Part shown: positions 59,069-64,000 of the stretch, piece after piece | Position numbering within the stretch: position 1 is the stretch's first letter | Layout: the number at the start of each line of letters is the position of its first letter | From: Streptomyces sp. Z26 | GTDB lineage: Bacteria; Actinomycetota; Actinomycetes; Streptomycetales; Streptomycetaceae | Length of the DNA: 64,000 nucleotides | Assembly (NCBI RefSeq): GCF_003665095.1 | Contig: NZ_RCHV01000002.1 | Span: 1,497,501 to 1,561,500, forward strand | Direction: 5' to 3' | The notes under the pieces: generated by a model | What the model saw: only the letters and a program-made list of their open reading frames with translations | Told to the model about the DNA's origin: nothing | Database searches by the model: none | Made by a program: the position numbers and the translations under genes

Positions 59069-59956
59069 ATGCCCATAGCGGACATCGAAGGCCACCGGGT
59101 GCCACTCAGCAACCTGGAGAAGACCCTCTATCCGGCCACCGGCTTCACCAAGGGCGAGTGCGTCCACTACTACGCGTCCGTCGCGGACGTGCTCCTCCCC
59201 CACCTGCGCGACCGGGCCGTCTCGTTCCTGCGCTGCCCGGACGGCGTCGAGGGCGCCACGTTCTTCGCCAAGCACGTACCCCCGGGCACCCCCGACTGGG
59301 TGACCCGGCGCGAGGTCACCCTCCGCGGGGGCACGACCGCGCGGCAGATCGTGCTCCAGGACCTCGCCTCGCTGGTCTGGGCCGCCAACCTCGCCGCCCT
59401 CGAACTGCACACGCACCAGTGGCGCACCACTTCCGCGCGCCGCGCGGACCGCCTCGTCCTCGACCTCGACCCGGGCGAGGGCGCGGGCCTGCCGGAGTGC
59501 CGCGAGGTCGCCCACTGGCTCCGCGCGCGGCTCGCCGCCGACGGGCTGACCGCCCTCCCCAAGACGTCCGGCGCGAAGGGCCTGCACCTGCTCGCGGGGC
59601 TCCGGCCGACGGACTGCTCGGAGGTGTCCGCGTACGCGAAACGGCTGGCCGTCGAGGCCGAGGCGGCGCTGCCCGACCTCGCGCTGCACCGGATGACCAG
59701 ATCGCTACGGGCCGGGAAGGTGTTCGTCGACCACTCGCAGAACTCGTGGGCGAAGACCACGGCCGCCCCGTACACCCTGCGCGCCCGCTCCCACCCGACG
59801 GTGTCCGCGCCCGTCACGTGGGAGGAGTTGGCGGCCGCGGAGAGCACCGAAGCGCTCGTACCGCACGCCGGAGACATGGCGGAACGGCTGCGCCGGCACG
59901 GCGACCTGCTGGCGCCCCTGCTCGCCCCGCCGGAAGCACAGCCGCCCCTGCCCTGA
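59069..59956 (+). CDS. LigD polymerase/primase domain protein (NHEJ)
   Basis: 295 residues from ATG 59069. Stand-alone AEP-type polymerase domain of LigD: LSNLEKTLYPATGFTKGECV, GATFFAKHVPPGTPDWVTRREV, the catalytic Asp pair in RLVLDLDPGEGAG, LPKTSGAKGLHLLAGL and RAGKVFVDHSQNSWAKTT. There are no ligase or nuclease domains; Streptomyces often encode these separately. It fills gaps at broken ends with ribo- or deoxynucleotides, together with the divergent Ku. There is no ribosome-binding site. Confidence 0.9.
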   Translation: MPIADIEGHRVPLSNLEKTLYPATGFTKGECVHYYASVADVLLPHLRDRAVSFLRCPDGVEGATFFAKHVPPGTPDWVTRREVTLRGGTTARQIVLQDLASLVWAANLAALELHTHQWRTTSARRADRLVLDLDPGEGAGLPECREVAHWLRARLAADGLTALPKTSGAKGLHLLAGLRPTDCSEVSAYAKRLAVEAEAALPDLALHRMTRSLRAGKVFVDHSQNSWAKTTAAPYTLRARSHPTVSAPVTWEELAAAESTEALVPHAGDMAERLRRHGDLLAPLLAPPEAQPPLP

Positions 59957-60031
59957 CGGCTCCGCCTCCCCGCGCCGGTACCGGCGCTGTCACCGGCACC
60001 GGCACCGGGCCCTCAGCGGGTCGTCAGCAGA

Positions 60032-60328
60032 TCACGCGCCGCTGGTCCCCCAGTCGTCGTCCACGGGCGTACGCCGGTCGCGCAGCGCCTGCACCTTCTC
60101 GGTGACGGACTCGGGCAGCCGGTGACCGACCTTCTCGTTGACGGAGTCGAGAGCCTTCGTCGCCATGTCGCGCCCGTTGTGCGCGGCGGACTCGGCGGCG
60201 TTGCGGACGGCGGGGTTCTGCGCGAACTGCTGCGCGCCGCTCCGCATCTGCTCGTAGCGGTCCCTGCCGGAGCGCGTACCGAGTACGTAGCCGACGGCCA
60301 GCCCGGCGAGGAACGTGAGGCGATGCAT
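60032..60328 (-). CDS. YtxH-like small membrane protein
   Basis: 98 residues from ATG 60328 with AAGGAAAGG upstream. An N-terminal membrane segment LTFLAGLAVGYVLGTRSGRDRYEQM, including the GY(V/I)LGxRxGRxRY pattern of YtxH-domain proteins, precedes an amphipathic helical tail (NPAVRNAAESAAHNGRDMATKALDSV) and an acidic end. The function is unknown. It is convergent with the LigD polymerase gene; a short perfect palindrome lies in the gap (59972-59987). Confidence 0.75.
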   Translation of the reverse strand: MHRLTFLAGLAVGYVLGTRSGRDRYEQMRSGAQQFAQNPAVRNAAESAAHNGRDMATKALDSVNEKVGHRLPESVTEKVQALRDRRTPVDDDWGTSGA

Positions 60329-60493
60329 GGGACACCCTTTCCTTGGTCCTGGTTCCAGGGGTTCCCAGTTTCGCGCGCCCCGGTCGCGGCGACCGACACC
60401 GATACCGATTTCGGCGCAGCCCCCGGCATGCGCTAATGTATTGCCCGCAGCGAGGGAAAGCCCCCCGGTCACCCGGGAAGGCGTTCCGATCGA

Positions 60494-60566
60494 TCCCCTG
60501 TAGCTCAATCGGCAGAGCAGCCGGCTGTTAACCGGCAGGTTACTGGTTCGAATCCAGTCGGGGGAG
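60494..60566 (+). tRNA. tRNA-Asn (GTT)
   Basis: Complete cloverleaf of 73 bases. The acceptor TCCCCTG pairs with CGGGGGA. The D arm is GTAGCTCAATCGGCAGAGC. The anticodon stem GCCGG/CCGGC flanks the loop CTGTTAA (anticodon GTT). The T arm is ACTGG-TTCGAAT-CCAGT, and the discriminator is G. CCA is not encoded. A terminator follows at 60579. Confidence 0.95.
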
Positions 60567-60578
60567 CACCACACCACG

Positions 60579-60598
60579 AAGGGCCCTCCGGGGCCCTT
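60579..60598 (+). terminator. tRNA-Asn terminator
   Basis: AAGGGCCC-TCCG-GGGCCCTT followed by T-rich TCGTCGTGTT, a good intrinsic terminator 13 bases after the tRNA. Confidence 0.8.
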
Positions 60599-60907
60599 TC
60601 GTCGTGTTCCGTCCCCCGTCACCTGACGCGGACTCAGCCGCCCCTCCCGCACGCACCCCACACGTACCCCGCACCTCCCCCGTACGGCCCAGCGAACGGG
60701 CCCCGGACGCGCGCCGGGGGCACGGCGGGAGCGGCACACCGTACGGGGCAAGGGGAGCGCGCGGAGAACGAACCCGCAGGTGACCGGCGTTGCACGGGTC
60801 CACGGCGTCAACATCGCGAGCGGTGTCCCCCCGGCACGGGCGGGAGATCGTATGAGCGGCTATGCTGCGGCAGACGGCGCGTACACCTGTGCGCGGCACG
60901 CCGTTAC
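60599..60907. other. Gap between the two tRNA genes
   Basis: 309 bases with no gene. The open frames that cross it on the minus strand are read from the tRNA sequence and are artefacts. TATGCT (60861-60866) may belong to the promoter of the second tRNA. Confidence 0.4.
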
Positions 60908-60981
60908 GGGGCGGTAGCTCAGCCGGTTAGAGCAGCGGACTCATAATCCGTCGGTCGTGGGTTCGAGTCCCACCCGCCCCA
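60908..60981 (+). tRNA. tRNA with CAT anticodon (elongator Met or Ile2)
   Basis: 74 bases. The acceptor GGGGCGG pairs with CCGCCCC. The loop CTCATAA gives anticodon CAT, and the T arm is GTGGG-TTCGAGT-CCCAC. The discriminator is A, with no encoded CCA. The first pair is G-C, so it is not the initiator. Whether it is elongator Met or lysidine-modified Ile2 cannot be settled by eye. The stretch downstream holds gene remnants. Confidence 0.9.
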
Positions 60982-61585
60982 CTCCAGCACGTGGCGCGTG
61001 ACCTGCGAAAATGGCTTCGCGGTCCGGTCGGGTGGGCGCATTCACCGCACGAACGCCGCACCGGCGCCGGCCTCTCGATGGCCTCCCTCGCATGGCGACG
61101 TCATAACCACCGAACACCTCGGCGGGGCCTCCTCGTTCGCGGCGATGCGGCGCACCGGTGGGACCCGAAACGGGAGGACCCCACGTGCGCCCTTCGACGA
61201 CGAAGGCGTAGCGGAACGCTTCCGCGATCTCGTCACCGGCCACCGGCAGCGGTGGCTGCCCGGCTGGATCGAAGGACTCGGGTTCGCCGAGCCGGACGAG
61301 CACTTCGTCGCGATCACGTGAACCAGTGGACTCTGGACCCCAAGGGTGGGAACGCGCGGCTGGTCGCCGTTCGACCGCCACCTCCTCACCGGGATCGCCA
61401 AGGAGCAGTCCGCCGCCGTGCTTTCGTACGGCGTGTACGCGCCCGCACTCCTCTCCGAGCCGACCGCGCCGTGGCTCGGCGTGGCGATCGAGCGCGCACA
61501 AGGGCACCTCGGCGCCGTACAGGGCAAGTCCCAGTCGCGGCCGACGCGGCAGGCGAAATCGGCTGGGAATCCCGTGCGGGACCGG
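60982..61585. other. Gene-poor region with coding remnants next to the CAU tRNA
   Basis: 604 bases without an intact recognisable gene. Two short pieces have protein-like composition: about 61185-61321 plus (FDDEGVAERFRDLV, LPGWIEGLGFAEPDEHFVAI, ending at a stop) and about 61346-61540 plus (GWSPFDRHLLTGIAKEQSAA, LSYGVYAPALLSEPTAPWLG), in different frames. Neither has a start with a ribosome-binding site. They look like debris of lost genes, a common state beside tRNA integration sites. No integrase or attachment repeat was found. Confidence 0.35.
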
Positions 61586-62611
61586 TCAGTTCCGGTATCG
61601 CTGGGCCACTGCCGTGAAGGCGGCCTTGGGTTCCCATTCCATGTCGGGATAGGTCTGCCCCCGGCGCCCTTCGAGGAGTTTGACGATCCCCAGGCTGGCC
61701 CGGTCCAAGTCGTCCCCGGGATCGCCGTCCGGGCGGTGCGGATAGCCGGGCAGGGAGAACAGGAAGACGAACGCGCTGTCCACGCCCTCGGTGTCGAAGA
61801 TTTCCAGCAGTTCGCTCAGATACGCGGCCTGACCGGCTTCGTCCCGCTCGTACATGCCTTTCAGTCGCACAGGCGTCCTGGTCCGCGGGTCGTGCTCGAC
61901 CACTTCCAGTACGCGTCCGCCCCGGTCGCCCGCACCACGGTAAGCGGCGGTGCCGAACCCGGTGATGGCGAGCGGCTTCGGGCCTCGGGCCAGGGTGCGT
62001 ACCGCGTCCCGGAACCGGTCGGCGACCTCGGCGGAGCGGATCAGCTCGAACGTCACCAGGTCGAAGGGAGTCCAGTCGACCTGCTCGAACTGAATGGCCG
62101 CGTAGGTGAGCTTGCCGTGAAAATGCTCGCGGACCGTGGCTGCGGCATCGCGGAGGAACCCGTTGACGCGCACGCCGAGCTCACGCATCGCTCCGGCCCG
62201 TCGCCCGGGCTGGCCCATCAGCCGCTCGACCCGTTCCTCGGGGCTGTCCCCGGGCAGGAAGCCACGGTTCATCACGCTCAACTCGACCCCCGTGACGAGC
62301 ACGACGGCGGCCCCCTGCCGTCGGAGCCGCTCCGCTCGCGCGGCGCAGTCCCGGAGCAGCGTGAGGATCTGCTCCGGGTCCAGTTCCAGTGGATAAGGCG
62401 AGAACCAGACCTCCAGGCCCAGCTCCGCGGCGGCACCGGCGGCCAGCTCCAGTCGGTCCGGGTCGCCTCCGATGATCTGCACCGCGTCGCAGTGCAGGTC
62501 GTCGCGGATGATCGCGAGCTCGCGCCGGACCACCGCGGGGTCGAAGTGCTCACGTGACATCCGGCCGTGCACGACGAACCCGGTGTCGTAGGTCATGCCT
62601 CTCGCGCGCAT
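61586..62611 (-). CDS. TIM-barrel glycosidase-like protein of unknown function
   Basis: 341 residues from ATG 62611 (MRARGMTYDTGFVVHG) with GGAGAGGA upstream. A beta/alpha barrel pattern: CDAVQIIGGDPDRLELAA, LGLEVWFSPYPLEL, VVLVTGVELSVMNRGFLPGDS (candidate catalytic Glu), WTPFDLVTFELIRSA, LAITGFGTAAYRGAGDRGG (where relatives often have TEFG), DSAFVFLFSLPGYPHRPDGDP and TYPDMEWEPKAAFTA. It resembles glycosyl-hydrolase clan A proteins; similar actinobacterial proteins carry the old label abortive infection protein, without a basis visible here. The second catalytic Glu appears to be Gly (ITGFG), so activity is doubtful. It is divergent from a TetR gene. Confidence 0.65.
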   Translation of the reverse strand: MRARGMTYDTGFVVHGRMSREHFDPAVVRRELAIIRDDLHCDAVQIIGGDPDRLELAAGAAAELGLEVWFSPYPLELDPEQILTLLRDCAARAERLRRQGAAVVLVTGVELSVMNRGFLPGDSPEERVERLMGQPGRRAGAMRELGVRVNGFLRDAAATVREHFHGKLTYAAIQFEQVDWTPFDLVTFELIRSAEVADRFRDAVRTLARGPKPLAITGFGTAAYRGAGDRGGRVLEVVEHDPRTRTPVRLKGMYERDEAGQAAYLSELLEIFDTEGVDSAFVFLFSLPGYPHRPDGDPGDDLDRASLGIVKLLEGRRGQTYPDMEWEPKAAFTAVAQRYRN

Positions 62612-62661
62612 GGTGACGTCCTCTCCGTCGGTCTCGAACGGGTCGAGACTGACAAGAAAAG

Positions 62662-62689
62662 TGCGTGCACGCAAGTTTGCGTGTACGCA
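62662..62689. promoter_or_regulatory. Double palindromic TetR operator
   Basis: TGCGTGCACGCA (62662-62673, perfect palindrome) and TGCGTGTACGCA (62678-62689, one central mismatch) are separated by four bases. They lie between the divergent TIM-barrel and tetR starts and overlap a TTGCGT -35 candidate (62677-62682). Confidence 0.7.
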
Positions 62690-62713
62690 GTCCGGTCTGG
62701 GACGCTGAGCACC

Positions 62714-63415
62714 GTGACGACACCACCGCCGGGACTGCGGGAGCGGAAGAAGCAGGCCACGCGTGAGGCGCTACGCGATGCGGCCCTGCGCTTGGCCGTG
62801 GAGCGCGGGCCCGACCAGGTACGGGTCGACGACATCGCCGAGGCGGCCGGGGTCTCGCCGCGCACCTACAACAACTACTTCGCCAGCCGCGAGCAGGCGA
62901 TCGTCTCCGCTGTCACCGCGGACCGGGAGACCCGGATCGCGGCGGCGGTCGCCGCCCGACCCACCGGCGTACGCCTGGCGGACGCCGTCACCGAAGCCGT
63001 GGTCGAGCAGTACACGAACCCCGGGGAGCGCGAGCAGCAGGCGTTGTTGTTGTTCACCACCCAGACCACGTTGCGCGACGCGTTCCTCGACGCCGCCGCC
63101 GACATCGAGCCCCCGCTCACGGCGGTGATCGCCGAACGCGTGGGTGACACCGGAGCGCACACAGCCCGCGTTCTCGCGGCCAGCGTGGCCGCGGCGGTTC
63201 GCGTCGCGCTGGAAGGCTGGCTCGTACCGGCCGGGAACGCGGAAGCCACCGCGAGTTCCAGCCCCGGAGGTCTCGTCGTGCCCTCGGGCTCGCTGCCCGA
63301 CCAACTCCGCGCGACGCTGGCCCCACTCGCGCCCGCGTTCGACGCGGCCGACAAACGCAGGGACAGGTCTGCCGGGGAACGCTTCGAGAAGGCCGCCCCT
63401 CCGGCGAAGACCTGA
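62714..63415 (+). CDS. TetR-family regulator
   Basis: 233 residues from GTG 62714. The helix-turn-helix (RERKKQATREALRDAALRLA, VRVDDIAEAAGVSPRTYNNYFASREQAI) is canonical. The effector domain is Ala-rich, and the C-terminal 30 residues are a charged tail. No ribosome-binding site is visible; GACGCT seven bases upstream could be the -10 of a leaderless transcript. The double palindrome at 62662-62689 between it and the divergent TIM-barrel gene makes autoregulation and control of that gene likely. Ligand unknown. Confidence 0.83.
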   Translation: MTTPPPGLRERKKQATREALRDAALRLAVERGPDQVRVDDIAEAAGVSPRTYNNYFASREQAIVSAVTADRETRIAAAVAARPTGVRLADAVTEAVVEQYTNPGEREQQALLLFTTQTTLRDAFLDAAADIEPPLTAVIAERVGDTGAHTARVLAASVAAAVRVALEGWLVPAGNAEATASSSPGGLVVPSGSLPDQLRATLAPLAPAFDAADKRRDRSAGERFEKAAPPAKT

Positions 63416-63715
63416 CCACCTCTTCACGTCGACGTCCGCCCGGACGGCGACCTCGTCCTGCCACACGCGGTCGCCCGCGAAGCCGAGCGCGCCCCGACGG
63501 CGATGGCCCGGATCACCCCGTACCCCCACGGGGCGGCGGCGTGGCAGGACTACCGGTCCCGGTTCCCGGAGCGGTACAGCACCGGAACCGTCGTCCCCGT
63601 ACGCGAGTTGACCGACCCGGACACCGGCCTCGGCCTCCCCGTCGGGTACCGCGGCACGGTCCTGCCGACGGGTGGGACGGGTAGGTTTCGGTCGCGTGGA
63701 CGCAGGGCCGACGTG
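63416..63715 (+). pseudogene. Possible gene remnant after tetR
   Basis: The frame of tetR continues past its stop with protein-like sequence: LHVDVRPDGDLVLPHAVARE, MARITPYPHGAAAWQDYRSRF and VPVRELTDPDTGLGLPVGYRG. It then runs into antisense of the acetyltransferase gene without a stop of its own. An ATG at 63503 has no clear ribosome-binding site. The sequence has coding-like composition but no family was recognised, so a truncated gene is the best guess. Confidence 0.3.
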
Positions 63716-64000
63716 TCAGGCCTCGGCGCGCAGGATCGAGTACAGGGCCATGTCCCGCCACGCGCCGTCGCGGAAGCAGGCGCCGCGCAGGACGCCCTCG
63801 CGGGTGAAGCCGACGCTTTCGAGGGCTTTCTGTTCCGCGACGTTCATCGTCTCCGTGCTCGCCTCGACGCGGTTCACCCGGGTGTGCGCGAACAGGTAGC
63901 GCACGAGGAGGCGTTGGGCCTGTTTGCCGTAGCCCTTGCCGCGTTCGGCGGTGAGCAGCGAGATGCCGATGTTCCAGCACGGGGAGGCCGGGCCCTGGAA
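63716..64000 (-). CDS. GNAT-family N-acetyltransferase, C-terminal part (cut by right edge)
   Basis: The last 94 residues of a gene that starts beyond the window. WNIGISLLTAERGKGYGKQAQRLLVRYLF carries the acetyl-CoA motif (R/QxxGxG/A as RGKGYG). VNRVEASTETMNVAEQKALESVGFTREGVLRGACFRDGAWRDMALYSIL is the conserved end of RimJ/RimL-type acetyltransferases. The substrate could be a protein N-terminus or a small amine. Confidence 0.85.
   Translation of the reverse strand, partial: FQGPASPCWNIGISLLTAERGKGYGKQAQRLLVRYLFAHTRVNRVEASTETMNVAEQKALESVGFTREGVLRGACFRDGAWRDMALYSILRAEA

Noticed and set aside
59972..59987. Terminator between ligD-polymerase and ytxH-like genes
   Set aside because: The 16-bp palindrome has no loop and would not form a stable hairpin; kept only as a palindrome.
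60540..60899. Minus-strand frames ending RLDSNQ or containing DWIRTSNLPVNSRLL
   Set aside because: Also a tRNA artefact, from the tRNA-Asn gene at 60494-60566.
60941..61507. Minus-strand open frame ending in VGLEPTTDGL
   Set aside because: This ending is the well-known artefact of translating a tRNA gene on the opposite strand; here it lies over the CAU tRNA.
60494..61585. Integrated element with integrase and attachment sites at the tRNA genes
   Set aside because: No integrase, excisionase or duplicated tRNA end was found; only fragments remain.
61586..62611. Phage-defence abortive-infection gene
   Set aside because: No CAAX-protease, HEPN or other known Abi motif is visible; the label would rest only on old database names.

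Overview
The window is high-GC actinobacterial DNA, almost certainly a Streptomyces chromosome. The evidence is the codon bias, the frequent GTG starts, the order fasR-fabD-fabH-acpP-fabF with aceE nearby, two exact Streptomyces-type DnaA boxes (TTGTCCACA), and the Ku/LigD-polymerase pair. No rRNA, CRISPR array, insertion sequence, integrase or phage structural gene was seen. Two tRNA genes lie near the right end.

Left third (1-12.9 kb). This is a Ter-type stress neighbourhood. It holds the C-terminal part of a probable TPM-domain coiled-coil protein (apparently frameshifted), an FmdB zinc ribbon, a DUF4383 membrane protein, and a three-gene module on the minus strand (CitE-like lyase, fused phosphoribosyltransferase/TRSP/StiP protein, HAD hydrolase) whose genes overlap by GTGA. 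It continues with three TerD paralogues, a TerA-like protein and a TerC-like DUF475 membrane protein. A peroxiredoxin and a DUF3052 gene follow, then aceE (pyruvate dehydrogenase E1).

Middle (16-30 kb). Small units: a secreted I36-type inhibitor, a DHA2 exporter with divergent TetR, a DUF4429 protein, a beta-lactamase-like hydrolase with divergent MerR and an aldo/keto reductase, and a pirin. Then comes the fatty-acid operon fabD-fabH-acpP-fabF with its activator FasR, followed by a 3-hydroxyisobutyrate-dehydrogenase-family enzyme and DUF3145. Several of these genes have a TAnnnT box 6-7 bases before the start codon and no ribosome-binding site, so they look leaderless.

30-45 kb. A lipoprotein SGNH hydrolase, then a split sugar-catabolism regulon: iclR with an SMP-30 lactonase, a ChvE/MmsA/MmsB-type importer with a TIM-barrel-like protein, and a zinc dehydrogenase with an enolase-superfamily dehydratase. 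Three related 21-bp sites lie upstream of these three units and suggest one regulator. A MarR/NADP-oxidoreductase/Ohr group and a PucR-type regulator are interleaved.

45-57.5 kb. A plus-strand series of DUF3068, GT4 glycosyltransferase, methyltransferase, a 1500-residue AftD-like arabinofuranosyltransferase, a stand-alone condensation-fold protein, a second methyltransferase, a DMT-type membrane protein, a Trm112-like protein and an FkbM methyltransferase. From the first methyltransferase onward nearly every junction is a 1-4 base overlap. This looks like a cell-surface glycan or glycolipid pathway and is the best candidate here for an undescribed system.

57.5-64 kb. Ku and LigD polymerase genes diverging from 30 bp, a YtxH-like protein, tRNA-Asn, a CAU tRNA, a stretch with coding remnants but no clear gene, a TIM-barrel protein with divergent TetR, and a GNAT acetyltransferase cut by the right edge.
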